From NCBI RefSeq assembly GCF_019397265.1, contig NZ_CP068985.1, forward strand, positions 4,010,501 to 4,074,500: a stretch of 64,000 nt of DNA, in the 5' to 3' direction. Source of the DNA: Nonomuraea coxensis DSM 45129. Lineage in GTDB: Bacteria > Actinomycetota > Actinomycetes > Streptosporangiales > Streptosporangiaceae. A program made the position numbers and the translations under genes. The notes under the pieces are model-generated. The model ran no database searches. It was not told the origin of the DNA and saw nothing but the letters and a program-made list of their open reading frames with translations. Positions 19,101-26,287 of the stretch are shown here, piece after piece. Position 1 is the first letter of the stretch; each line of letters begins with the position of its first letter.

Positions 19101-19675
19101 TGGGCGCCGGAGTCGATCGTGGCGACGACGACGCCCTCGCCCCTGTTGCCCGTCTCGCTCCACACGCGCGGGGCGCCGATCCGGTCGATGTTCCACTCGA
19201 CCGCGTTCACCCGCGCCTCGGCCGCGCCCTCGGCCGGCTTGGGCAGGCTGAGCGTGCGCACCGGGGCGATGGCCTCGACCTCGGGCAGCTTGGCGATCTC
19301 CGAGGCCAGCTTCTCGTCGGCGGTGACCCGCACCGCGTTGACGATCCAGTACGAGGTGTAGTCGGCCGAGCGGGCGTCCAGCAGCTTGCGCAGGCCCTGC
19401 TGGGCCGTCTCCGCGCGCTCGGTCTTGGCCTCGACGACCAGCTCGGCCTTGGCCTGCTTGGTGGTGGCCCGGCGGGCGCCGCTCAGGTCGGCGGCCCCCT
19501 TAACCCGGACCCAGAAGGTGGCCTTGCCGTCCTGCTCCAGCGCCGCCTGGACGGCGCCGTCGATCTTGCCGGGCTCGGCCGCGGCCGCGGCCTGCGGGAA
19601 CAACGCCTGCGGGGATAACAGGGCGGCGGCGACGAGCCCGGCCAGGGCCGCCCGCCTGCGGGGGGTGATGAGCAC
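16175..19675 (-). CDS. Large secreted subtilisin-like (S8) serine peptidase with carboxypeptidase-regulatory-like and malectin domains
   Basis: 1166-aa exoprotein. A signal peptide (RRR, hydrophobic core, AAAAA; about residues 1-33) precedes an inhibitor-like propeptide. The S8 catalytic domain has Asp188 (ATIDSGAQFDH), His235 (NNGHGTHVMG), the oxyanion Asn in NNSWGG and Ser403 (GTSMASPHVA). Then come at least three carboxypeptidase-regulatory-like beta domains (SGTVTSGGAPLAGATV and similar), a long beta-rich middle region, and a C-terminal malectin-like carbohydrate-binding domain (LDFAEI, RRVFDVLVEG). The start is GTG 19675, with AAGGAG 5 nt upstream; the upstream in-frame extension to 19729 would spoil the signal peptide. 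Role: extracellular proteolysis, probably at sugar-containing surfaces. Confidence 0.93.
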   Translation of the reverse strand: MLITPRRRAALAGLVAAALLSPQALFPQAAAAAEPGKIDGAVQAALEQDGKATFWVRVKGAADLSGARRATTKQAKAELVVEAKTERAETAQQGLRKLLDARSADYTSYWIVNAVRVTADEKLASEIAKLPEVEAIAPVRTLSLPKPAEGAAEARVNAVEWNIDRIGAPRVWSETGNRGEGVVVATIDSGAQFDHPELAASYRGRNPDGTVTHDYNWFDPARVCPTSAPCDNNGHGTHVMGTMVGANGIGVAPGARWIAAKGCELNTCTDASLLAAGQWILAPTDASGRNPRPDLAPDIVNNSWGGDGYDPWYKETVEAWVAAGIFPAFANGNEGPACDTSGSPGQYVISYSAGGFDVDNAVYARSSKGEGEGGETKPNISAPAVNVRSSTPGGTYDSYTGTSMASPHVAATVALIWSASPALQGDVANTRPLLDSTAVDVDDTSCGGTAADNNVWGEGRLDAYAAVNAAPRGETGDLSGTVTSGGAPLAGATVTVTGAVTRTVTTGADGAYAIPRLLAGDYELTATKFGYDTATVRVTIAAGQSATADVPMTRKAGGTVSGTVSTAGTPEAGASVAARGTPVSAVTDAAGRYSLELPEGDYELAVTPASRCSSPATAAVTVSGDVTKDIELPLRGDGFGYTCKGGAQPYVAGTEKLALTGDDEAAQVTLPFPVPFYGAGQSRAWIATNGFLTFADARVSTASNGTLPTTSTPNHAVYPYWDDLIVDAQGGVYTAVTGTAPHRAFVVEWRNVTFYNATAQRISFAALLGEDGSISFRYKDLDSERARGTSATVGIENATGTDAMRYSYEEAALASGQGVTFTASRHGLVTGAVTDANDGDPIAGATVKVGDVATFTTGADGSFYGQVLAGDYEVTVSKEHYGTFTRAVSIAPASVTRLDTKLVTGRVSASAAELTVVMPAGSTRTRTLTLTNLGSPTPYTVTGETWAAVTPAAGELATGQQVTLKVTVSSDGVAAGTVRAGKVLVKSASGRQPTIEIAVKVVVPKLQVAVDVGGSKAATDAAGDAWTPDRRYAQGSHGYVATSSRTLSTTRTIAGTTDQALFRSAREGMLEYRFDGVPAGTYTVELDFAEIKNTQIGRRVFDVLVEGQLAIPALDLALESGAYTAVARQYTVRVDDGQLNVRFATRVGSPVVNAIRISERPDRTAP

Positions 19676-19817
19676 ACGCTCTCCTTCACGTGATCTTTCC
19701 GCCTCTGTCGGAAAGAGTGAAGCGCGCATGTCGGGAAAGCAAGACTTGTCGTAAACCGTGACATGACAGAGAGAAAGGAAATTCGGTCAGCCGTAAAGGG
19801 GGCCGTGCCGAAACGGG

Positions 19818-21260
19818 TCAGCTGAAATGCCGCCAGCGCGGCCAGCTGACCGACCACGGGGTACGCAGGTCCCGGCAGAGCCACACCGTGAGCCCCTGCT
19901 CCTCGTTGTCCACGCCGGCCCGGTTGCCGACCGTGGCCCGCGGCTCGCACGTCCCGAACTGCCCGCGGATCCGCGGCCCCACGTTCACCAGCACCGCCGT
20001 GGTGGCGGTGTCCGGCGGCGGGCCGAACAGCCAGAGGTGGTTGTGCGCCGAGTACACACGCGGCACCCCGGCCCGCACCAGCGCCCCGTGCTCGCCGTAG
20101 CTGCCGGTGAACACCATCGCCGTCGCCTGCTCGGCCGGCGGGACCGCGGCGCGCGCGCTCTGCGCGGCCGCCACGAACTCCGGCCAGCCGACCGACTCGC
20201 GCGCCACCTCGTTGAGCACCGGCACCGGCGTCTCCGCGAGCTCCGCCACCGGCACCAGCGGCAGCGCCAGCAGGGCCGACAGCAGCCCGCTGAACGCCAG
20301 GCCCGCACCCGCCGCCAGCCGCACCCCGCGGGCCGCCGCGGCGGCCGACACGCAGCCCGCCGCGAACAGCAGCAGCACCAGCCCGCCGGTGTAGTCGAAA
20401 CGCCCGCCGGCGATCAGCGTCAGCGCCGCGGCCACCGGATAGGCCACCGCCAGCGCCCGCACCCGCCGGTCCCGCCACAGCCGCACGAACCCGAAAGCCG
20501 CGATCACCGACACCGCCGGCCCGAACAGCGTGAGCTGCATCGGCACGAACAGCATGCGCTGCTCCGCGCCCTTGTCCGCGCTGAGCGCCGCCGCCATACT
20601 GAGCTGCGGCCAGTCGTTGGCCACCTGGTAGATCAGGTTCGGCACGGCCAGCGCGAGCGCCAGCAGGCCGCCCGCCCACAGCCACGGGCTCGCGAGCACC
20701 CGCCGCGGCCCCACGGCCGCCAGCCCGGCCGCCAGGCCCAGCACCAGCAGCGCGATGAGGTGCTTGTTGTAGGTGGCCAGCCCGATCACCGCCCCCGCGG
20801 CCAGCCACCAGCGCGGCTCCCCCTCCCGCAGCAGCGCCCTCAGCAGGAACAGGATCGCCGCCGCCCACAGCGGCAGGTCGAAGCTGAGCGTCAGCAGCGA
20901 GTGCCCGGCGATGAGGGTGTACGCCCCCGTCGCCGTGCCCGCCGCCGCCAGCGTCTGGGCCGCCCTGGAGCCGTCCAGCTCGCGCGCGATGAGCGCCACC
21001 AGCCACACCAGGACCGCCATGGCCAGCGCCGGGAACACCCGGATGCCCGTGATCGTGTCACCGAACAGCCGGATGCCCGCCCCGGCCAGCAACGGCGTCA
21101 ACGGCGGCTGGTCCACGTATCCCCAGCCGGGATGCTCGGACAACACCCGGAAGTACAGCTCGTCGCGGTGGTAGCCGTAGGAAGGGCTCAGCGCCAGCAG
21201 CACCCCGAACAGCAGCACCGCGACCACCGTGACCGACCGCCACGCCAAGGGCCGCTCCAT
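19818..21260 (-). CDS. Glycosyltransferase family 39 (PMT/ArnT-like) membrane protein
   Basis: 480-aa integral membrane protein with 10-12 predicted helices. Near the N-terminus the first periplasmic loop has YGYHRDELYFRVLSEHP and GYVDQPPLTP; the Asp-Glu and DQPP residues are the conserved active site of GT39/GT83 lipid-linked sugar transferases. A hydrophilic C-terminal domain follows. It probably moves a sugar from polyprenyl phosphate to a protein or cell-wall acceptor outside the membrane. ATG 21260 is used because the frame upstream is hydrophilic and overlaps the trp promoter region. Divergent from the trp leader, with 92 bp between the starts. Confidence 0.87.
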   Translation of the reverse strand: MERPLAWRSVTVVAVLLFGVLLALSPSYGYHRDELYFRVLSEHPGWGYVDQPPLTPLLAGAGIRLFGDTITGIRVFPALAMAVLVWLVALIARELDGSRAAQTLAAAGTATGAYTLIAGHSLLTLSFDLPLWAAAILFLLRALLREGEPRWWLAAGAVIGLATYNKHLIALLVLGLAAGLAAVGPRRVLASPWLWAGGLLALALAVPNLIYQVANDWPQLSMAAALSADKGAEQRMLFVPMQLTLFGPAVSVIAAFGFVRLWRDRRVRALAVAYPVAAALTLIAGGRFDYTGGLVLLLFAAGCVSAAAAARGVRLAAGAGLAFSGLLSALLALPLVPVAELAETPVPVLNEVARESVGWPEFVAAAQSARAAVPPAEQATAMVFTGSYGEHGALVRAGVPRVYSAHNHLWLFGPPPDTATTAVLVNVGPRIRGQFGTCEPRATVGNRAGVDNEEQGLTVWLCRDLRTPWSVSWPRWRHFS

Positions 21261-21316
21261 GGACGCCCAAGCTAGATCCTCCGCGCGTCGTTTGTCACGA
21301 CCGCGGCGTGGTCGCG

Positions 21317-21346
21317 TTGCGCGATCTTGGTCGGGGGGGTTAACCT
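21317..21346 (+). promoter_or_regulatory. Promoter of the trp leader
   Basis: TTGCGC (21317-21322) and TAACCT (21341-21346) with 18-bp spacing. Transcription would begin around 21352, at or next to the leader-peptide ATG (21353), so the leader peptide could be translated leaderless. A G-run lies inside the spacer. Confidence 0.5.
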
Positions 21347-21352
21347 GTCGGC

Positions 21353-21394
21353 ATGCGAAACAGCGCTCAGCTCCAGTGGTGGCGCCGCTCCTAG
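21353..21394 (+). CDS. trpL: trp operon leader peptide (13 aa, two adjacent Trp codons)
   Basis: The peptide MRNSAQLQWWRRS ends with TAG. Two consecutive TGG codons sit just before the stop, as in trp attenuator leaders. The last codons and the stop lie in a hairpin (21382-21388 with 21395-21401). Ribosome stalling at the Trp codons when charged tRNA-Trp is scarce would free the region 21394-21399 to pair with 21425-21430 and prevent formation of the downstream terminator. The anthranilate synthase gene starts about 100 bp downstream. Confidence 0.85.
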   Translation: MRNSAQLQWWRRS

Positions 21395-21450
21395 GCGGCG
21401 CGAGTTTCGCATTCCTCATGGACGGCCGCCCCGGATGGCGGCCTTTCTCG
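21354..21450 (+). promoter_or_regulatory. Tryptophan attenuator RNA with alternative hairpins
   Basis: Mutually exclusive pairings are visible. The pause hairpin is 21382-21388 with 21395-21401, inside an outer 8-bp stem 21354-21361 with 21404-21411. The antiterminator pairs GGCGGC (21394-21399) with GCCGCC (21425-21430). The terminator is GGCCGCC (21424-21430) with GGCGGCC (21437-21443), loop CCGGAT, followed by TTTCT. This is the classical ribosome-mediated attenuation layout. Confidence 0.85.
21424..21448 (+). terminator. Attenuator terminator of trp leader
   Basis: A 7-bp GC stem, 6-nt loop and a short U-tract (TTTCT, 21444-21448) lie 49 bp before the anthranilate synthase start. It should stop transcription when tryptophan is plentiful. 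Confidence 0.8.
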
Positions 21451-21496
21451 TGTCCGCCCCCGGGGCTCGATCATTTCACGTGATAAGGGGCAGCAA

Positions 21497-23623
21497 GTGG
21501 AGACGAGCGGATATACCACCGCCGGGGGGATCGGCGTCGAGCGCGAGGCCCACGAGGTCGACGAGGCGGCGCTCGAAGAGATCGTGACCGCCCTGGGGGA
21601 GCGCCGCGGCGGCGCCTTCTCCTCGGGCATGGACTATCCGGGCCGCTACAGCCGATGGGCCTTCGGCTACGTCGACCCGTGCCTCGAACTGGTCGCCCGG
21701 GGCCGCACCATCGCCGCCACCGCGCTCAACGAGCGCGGCCGCGTCGTCCTCCCGGCCGTCGCCTCCTGCCTGCTGGCCGCGGGCAAGCCGGTCAGCGAGC
21801 CGACCGCCGACCGCGTCGAGGTGCACGTCCCCGAGTCGGAGGACCTGCTCCCCGAGGAGCTGCGCAGCCGCCGGCCCACCGTCTTCACCGCCATCCGCGA
21901 GGTCATCGCCGCCTTCCGCGGCGACGACCCGCACCTCGGCCTGTACGGCGCCTTCGGCTACGACCTGGCCTTCCAGTTCGAGCCCATCCGGCAGGAGCTC
22001 GTCCGCCCCGACGACCAGCGCGACCTGCTGCTCCACCTGCCGGACCGGCTCGTCGTCGTCGACCGCCAGCGCGAGACCTGCGTCGAATACCGCTACGAGT
22101 TCACCGTCGACGGCGCCACCACCCGCGGGATGGAGCGCACCGGGTCCGCCACGCCCCTCCGCGAGCCCGGCGAACTGCCCGCCGACCCCGTCAGGGGCGA
22201 CTACGCCAAGGTCGTCGCCGCCGCCAAGGAGAAGTTCAAGCGCGGCGACCTGTTCGAGGTGGTGCCCGGCCAGGTCTTCCACGCCGCCTGCACCGACCCG
22301 GCCGGCTTCTACCGCGCCCTGCGCCGCAGCAACCCCGCCCCGTACGAGTTCCTCATCAGCCTCGGCGAGGGCGAGCACCTGGTCGGCGCCTCGCCCGAGA
22401 TGTACGTCCGGGTCAGCGGCGACCGCGTCGAGACCTGCCCCATCTCCGGCACGATCGCCCGCGGCAGCAACCCGGTCGAGGACGCCGAGGCCATCCGTAC
22501 GCTCCTGTCCAGCGTGAAGGAGGAGTCGGAGCTGACCATGTGCACCGACGTGGACCGCAACGACAAGTCGCGCATCTGCGTCCCCGGCACCGTCAAGGTC
22601 ATCGGCCGCCGCCAGATCGAGCTCTACTCCCGCCTCATCCACACCGTCGACCACATCGAGGGCCGCCTGCGCCCCGAGTTCGACGCCCTCGACGCCTTCC
22701 TCACCCACATGTGGGCCGTCACCGTCACCGGCGCGCCCAAGACGTGGGCCATGCAGTTCATCGAGGACCACGAGGCCACCACCCGCCGCTGGTACGGCGG
22801 CGCCATCGGCTTCATCGGCTTCGACGGCTCCATGAACACCGGCCTCACCCTGCGCACCGCCCAGGTGAAGAACGGCGTGGCCACCGTACGCGCCGGGGCC
22901 ACGCTGCTGTTCGACTCCGACCCCGAGGCCGAGGAGCGCGAGACCGAGCTCAAGGCCAGCGCCCTGCTCGGCGCCCTCGCCGCGGTCAACGAGCCCGGCG
23001 CCGTCCCGGTCGCCGAGCCGCGCCCGCAGCCGGGCCTCGGCATGAAGGTGCTGCTCGTGGACCACGAGGACTCCTTCGTCAACACCCTGGCCGACTACTT
23101 CCGCCAGGAGGGCGCCGACGTCGTGACCCTGCGCCACGGCTTCCCGCCCCACATGATCGACGACATCGCGCCGGACCTCGTCGTGCTCTCGCCCGGCCCC
23201 GGCAGGCCGTCCGACTTCGGGATGTCCGCCCTGCTCGACCAGGTCTACGCCCGCGACCTGCCCGTCTTCGGCGTCTGCCTCGGGCTGCAGGCCATGGTCG
23301 AGCACGCCGGAGGCACGCTGGAGCTCCTCGGCTACCCCGAGCACGGCAAGCGCGGCCAGGTCGGCCGCCTCGGCGACAGCGCCCTGCTCGACGGCCTGCC
23401 CGAGCGGTTCACCGCCGCCCGCTACCACTCGCTGCACGCCAAGCGGCCGGGGGTGGTCGGCTTCGAGGCCACCGCGCTCACGCCCGACGGCAACGTCATG
23501 GCGATCGAGGACACCGAGCGGCGCCGCTTCGCCGTGCAGTTCCACCCCGAGTCGATCCTCACCCAGGAGGGCGGCGCGGGCGCCAGGGTCATCGCGAACG
23601 TGCTGCGCCTGTGCCGCCGGTGA
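21497..23623 (+). CDS. trpE: Anthranilate synthase, fused TrpE-TrpG
   Basis: 708-aa fusion. The component I (chorismate-binding) part covers about residues 1-510: GAFGYDLAFQFEPI, RGDLFEVVPGQVF, CPISGTIARG, LTMCTDVDRNDKSR, VTGAPKTWAM and YGGAIGFIGFDG. The class I glutamine amidotransferase part covers about 517-708: LVDHEDSFVNTLADYF, SPGPGRP, nucleophile Cys594 in FGVCLGLQAM and FHPES near the end. It converts chorismate and glutamine to anthranilate, the first step of Trp synthesis. The GTG at 21497 has AGGGG about 7 nt upstream. The upstream attenuator shows it is tryptophan-regulated and supports primary metabolism rather than a phenazine or antibiotic role. Confidence 0.93.
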   Translation: METSGYTTAGGIGVEREAHEVDEAALEEIVTALGERRGGAFSSGMDYPGRYSRWAFGYVDPCLELVARGRTIAATALNERGRVVLPAVASCLLAAGKPVSEPTADRVEVHVPESEDLLPEELRSRRPTVFTAIREVIAAFRGDDPHLGLYGAFGYDLAFQFEPIRQELVRPDDQRDLLLHLPDRLVVVDRQRETCVEYRYEFTVDGATTRGMERTGSATPLREPGELPADPVRGDYAKVVAAAKEKFKRGDLFEVVPGQVFHAACTDPAGFYRALRRSNPAPYEFLISLGEGEHLVGASPEMYVRVSGDRVETCPISGTIARGSNPVEDAEAIRTLLSSVKEESELTMCTDVDRNDKSRICVPGTVKVIGRRQIELYSRLIHTVDHIEGRLRPEFDALDAFLTHMWAVTVTGAPKTWAMQFIEDHEATTRRWYGGAIGFIGFDGSMNTGLTLRTAQVKNGVATVRAGATLLFDSDPEAEERETELKASALLGALAAVNEPGAVPVAEPRPQPGLGMKVLLVDHEDSFVNTLADYFRQEGADVVTLRHGFPPHMIDDIAPDLVVLSPGPGRPSDFGMSALLDQVYARDLPVFGVCLGLQAMVEHAGGTLELLGYPEHGKRGQVGRLGDSALLDGLPERFTAARYHSLHAKRPGVVGFEATALTPDGNVMAIEDTERRRFAVQFHPESILTQEGGAGARVIANVLRLCRR

Positions 23624-23679
23624 CCCCGGCTCTCACGAAACGGCCGCGGGGGCGTGCGGGGCTCCCTTAGAGTCTCCGC

Positions 23680-25047
23680 ATGCTCTGCGTAGATCTGCCC
23701 GACACGGTGCGTGACGCGCTGCTGGCCCCGCTCGTGGACCACCACTGCCACGGCGTGCACCGCGACGACCTGGGCCGGGCCCGGTTCGAGCTGCTCATCA
23801 GCGAGGGCGGGGCCCCGGCGCCGCCCGGGACCACCCACTTCGACACCCCTTACGGGATGGCGGTGCGGCGCTGGTGCGCGCCCGTGCTCGACCTGGAGCC
23901 GCACGCCCCGCCCGCCGTCTACCTCTCCCGCCGGGCCGACCTCGGGGCCGTCGAGGTCAACCGGCGGCTGCTGGCCGCAGCGGGGGTGGTCGCGTTCCTG
24001 GTCGACACCGGGACCCAGGACCTCGGCCTGCTGTCGGCCGCCGAGATGGGCCGCCACGGCGGGGCCGCGGCCGACGAGCTGGTCCGCGTCGAGCAGATCG
24101 AGCAGGACGTCGCCGAGAGCGCCGCGCTCGCCGTCGACTACCTCGACACCCTGGGCGAGGAGCTGTCCGCCCGCGCCGCCCGCGCCGTCGGGCTGAAGAC
24201 CGTCGTCGCCACCCGGTGCGGGCTCGACTTCGACCCGGCCCGGCCGAGCCGCGGCTCGGTGATCGCCGCCGCCAACCGCCGGCTCGCCGCGCCCAGGGAG
24301 CCGCTGACCGACCCGGTGCTGCTGCGGCACCTGCTCTGGAGCGCCGTGGACGTCGCCAGGGAACGCGGCCTCCCCCTCCAGCTTCACACCGGCTTCCCCA
24401 CCTCCACCGCCCCCGTCCCACCCCACCCCGACCCCACCCGCTTCCACGGCGCCCTCGGCCACCCGGACGCCGCCCGTCTGAACGGCGGGGGAGCCGGTCA
24501 CACCGACTCTGGCCGTTCCAGTGGCGGGGGCGACGGCTACGCCGACCCTGCGCGTCCCAGCGGCGGGGGCGGGCGGGCGCTGAGCGCGTCCGAGCTGCTT
24601 CTGGGCGGCCTCGTGACGCCGCCGGAGCCGCCCGGCCCGCACCGCACCGACCCGGCCAGGCTGAGCGCGTTCATCGCCGCCCTGCAGCCCCTGAGCGTGC
24701 CGGTGATCCTGCTCGGCTGCTACCCGTTCCACCGCCAGGCCGCCTACCTCGCCGGCCTCCACCCCCACGTCTACGTGGACGTCGGCCTCGCCCTGCCGCA
24801 CAGCGCCGCCGCCGCGGCCCGCGTCATGGAGGACCTTCTGGAGCTCGCCCCCTTCCACAAGCTGCTCTTCAGCTCCGGCTCCCGGGGCCTGGCCGAGAGC
24901 TGCCTGCTCGGCGCGCTCTACTACCGCCGCGCCCTCGGCGCGGCCCTGGCCGCCCGCGTCCGCGAGGGCGAGTGGAGCGCCGCCGACGCCGCCCGCGTCG
25001 CCCACATGATCGGCTCGGGCAACGCCCGCCGCGTCTACCGCCTCTGA
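23680..25047 (+). CDS. Amidohydrolase-2-like protein with internal repeat expansion
   Basis: 455-aa TIM-barrel metal hydrolase-like protein. DHHCHGVH near residue 20 supplies the N-terminal metal His pair. LQLHTGFP (about 229-236) and the C-terminal KLLFSSGSRGLAES (the place of the usual metal Asp or Ser) fit the family that includes the FluG N-terminal domain and 2-amino-3-carboxymuconate decarboxylase. Between about residues 254 and 299 a Gly/Ser-rich insert of 12-13-residue repeats (beginning RFHGALGHP, RLNGGGAGH, RSSGGGDGY, RPSGGGG) interrupts the domain and is absent from typical family members. Substrate unknown. ATG 23680, 56 bp after trpE. Confidence 0.8.
   Translation: MLCVDLPDTVRDALLAPLVDHHCHGVHRDDLGRARFELLISEGGAPAPPGTTHFDTPYGMAVRRWCAPVLDLEPHAPPAVYLSRRADLGAVEVNRRLLAAAGVVAFLVDTGTQDLGLLSAAEMGRHGGAAADELVRVEQIEQDVAESAALAVDYLDTLGEELSARAARAVGLKTVVATRCGLDFDPARPSRGSVIAAANRRLAAPREPLTDPVLLRHLLWSAVDVARERGLPLQLHTGFPTSTAPVPPHPDPTRFHGALGHPDAARLNGGGAGHTDSGRSSGGGDGYADPARPSGGGGRALSASELLLGGLVTPPEPPGPHRTDPARLSAFIAALQPLSVPVILLGCYPFHRQAAYLAGLHPHVYVDVGLALPHSAAAAARVMEDLLELAPFHKLLFSSGSRGLAESCLLGALYYRRALGAALAARVREGEWSAADAARVAHMIGSGNARRVYRL
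24439..24576 (+). repeat. 39-bp coding minisatellite in the amidohydrolase gene
   Basis: Two full 39-bp units (24475-24513 and 24514-24552), a 5' diverged 36-bp unit (24439-24474) and a partial 3' unit (from 24553). All units stay in frame and encode Gly-rich repeats, so length changes would not disrupt the reading frame. Confidence 0.75.
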
Positions 25048-25052
25048 CCGGC

Positions 25053-25067
25053 CCGTTTCCCAAACGG
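25053..25067 (+). terminator. Small hairpin after the amidohydrolase gene
   Basis: CCGTTT (25053-25058) pairs with AAACGG (25062-25067) around a CCC loop, 6 bp after the stop codon. The stem can extend on both sides with a bulge. There is no U-tract, so the terminator call is tentative. Confidence 0.35.
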
Positions 25068-25133
25068 CCTCTCACCTGGTTGGATGCATGACTGGTCACC
25101 GAACACCGGAACGAGCGGGGGGCTCCAGAAAAC

Positions 25134-25916
25134 ATGCGCAGTGTCGAACCCGAGGTCTTCATCGTCGCCCGTCCGGCGCTCGACTACGACGAGCTGGCCC
25201 GCTACCTCTCCGAGGTCGGCGGCGAGAGCTGGCTGGAGCGGCTCGACCGCGGCGACCTCGACGCGCAGAACCTCGCCGAGTTCGCCGGCCGGCTCTGCTA
25301 CCGCTCCTTCGAGCCGGGCCTCAACCCCAACGTCGTACGCATCCGCGAAAACCAGGACGAATACCTGCGCAACATCCTGGCCAGCGCCCACGGCTCGGTC
25401 CTGGAGCACGTCAGCTTCAGCTTCGTGCTGCACAACGTGAGCCGCGTGCTCACCCACGAGCTCGTCCGGCACCGTCCCGGGGTGGCCATCTCGCAGGAGT
25501 CGCTGCGTTTCGTCCGCCTCGACGAGCTGCCGTTCTGGTTCCCCGAGTGGGCGCAGGCCGACGAGGAGCTCATGAAGCGGGCCACGGCGGTGCTGGAGCA
25601 GCTTGAGCAGTTCCAGCTCTGGATGGCCGGCCACTTCGGGCTCGACGAGGAGGGCGTGCCGTTCTCCGAGAAGAAGCACCGCACCTCGTTCATGCGCAGG
25701 TTCGCCCCCGAGGGCGTCGCCACCGGGCTGGTGTGGACGGCCAACGTGCGCACGCTGCGGCACACCATCGAGGCGCGCACCGCCGTGGGCGCGGAGGAGG
25801 AGATCCGCATGCTGTTCCAGCGCATCGGCGAGCTCATGCGCACGGAGGCCCCCGCCCTCTTCGGCGACTACGTCGTCGAGGACGGGGCCTGGGTCCCCGG
25901 CTGGCGCAAGGTCTGA
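25134..25916 (+). CDS. thyX: FAD-dependent thymidylate synthase
   Basis: 260-aa ThyX. The signature RHRPGVAISQES (about residues 112-123) corresponds to the RHRxxxxxxxS motif that binds FAD and dUMP. GSVLEHVSFSFVLHNVSR and RTLRHTIEAR are further conserved helices. It methylates dUMP to dTMP using methylenetetrahydrofolate, FAD and NADPH, without needing dihydrofolate reductase for turnover. ATG 25134 has a GGGGGG/GGCTCC ribosome region upstream. It is monocistronic and faces the MoaD-like gene; three 15-bp direct repeats follow its stop. Confidence 0.95.
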   Translation: MRSVEPEVFIVARPALDYDELARYLSEVGGESWLERLDRGDLDAQNLAEFAGRLCYRSFEPGLNPNVVRIRENQDEYLRNILASAHGSVLEHVSFSFVLHNVSRVLTHELVRHRPGVAISQESLRFVRLDELPFWFPEWAQADEELMKRATAVLEQLEQFQLWMAGHFGLDEEGVPFSEKKHRTSFMRRFAPEGVATGLVWTANVRTLRHTIEARTAVGAEEEIRMLFQRIGELMRTEAPALFGDYVVEDGAWVPGWRKV

Positions 25917-25943
25917 CCCGCACGCCCTGCCCCGGACGGGGCT

Positions 25944-25988
25944 GTTCAGGACAGGGCGGTTCAGGACAGGGTGGTTCAGGACAGGGCG
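25944..25988. repeat. Three tandem 15-bp repeats covering the end of the MoaD-like gene
   Basis: Units GTTCAGGACAGGGCG, GTTCAGGACAGGGTG and GTTCAGGACAGGGCG run head to tail at 25944, 25959 and 25974. The third copy contains the stop codon (25976-25978) of the minus-strand MoaD-like gene, and each unit would carry the same TGA in that frame. Confidence 0.85.
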
Positions 25989-26284
25989 GGCAGCACGTAG
26001 ACCTCCGCGCCCGGAGGGAGGGCGCAGTCGAGGCCGCCGAGCCCCCGGGCGTTCTCGCCGCAGACGAACATGCTGATGTGCCGGCGGATGCGCCCGTACT
26101 CGTCGCGCAGCCGCTCCTCCAGCATCGGATGGGCGCGGCGCAGCGACTCCAGCGCCGAGCCCAGGGTGGGCGGGGAGTCCCGGTCGGCGCCCACGGCGAA
26201 GACCTTGACCTCGGCCCGGCCGCTCACCCACCGCCGCAACGTGCTGGGCAGCACGAAGACCACCATCGTCACCGATCCGGCCAT
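25976..26284 (-). CDS. MoaD/ThiS-like ubiquitin-fold protein lacking the C-terminal Gly-Gly
   Basis: 102 aa (96 if the in-frame ATG at 26266 is used). The beta-grasp pattern is clear: TMVVFVLPSTLRRWV, a helix at LGSALESLRRAHPML, RRHISMFVCGENARGL and a final strand AEVYVLPALS. MoaD/ThiS sulfur carriers end in Gly-Gly, which is adenylated and thiocarboxylated. Here the protein stops after VLPALS, inside a tandem repeat array, so it cannot work as a standard sulfur carrier unless the annotated end is wrong. It is encoded 3 nt downstream of the BNR-repeat gene, a pairing also seen in other actinobacteria. Confidence 0.75.
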   Translation of the reverse strand: MAGSVTMVVFVLPSTLRRWVSGRAEVKVFAVGADRDSPPTLGSALESLRRAHPMLEERLRDEYGRIRRHISMFVCGENARGLGGLDCALPPGAEVYVLPALS

Positions 26285-26287
26285 GGG

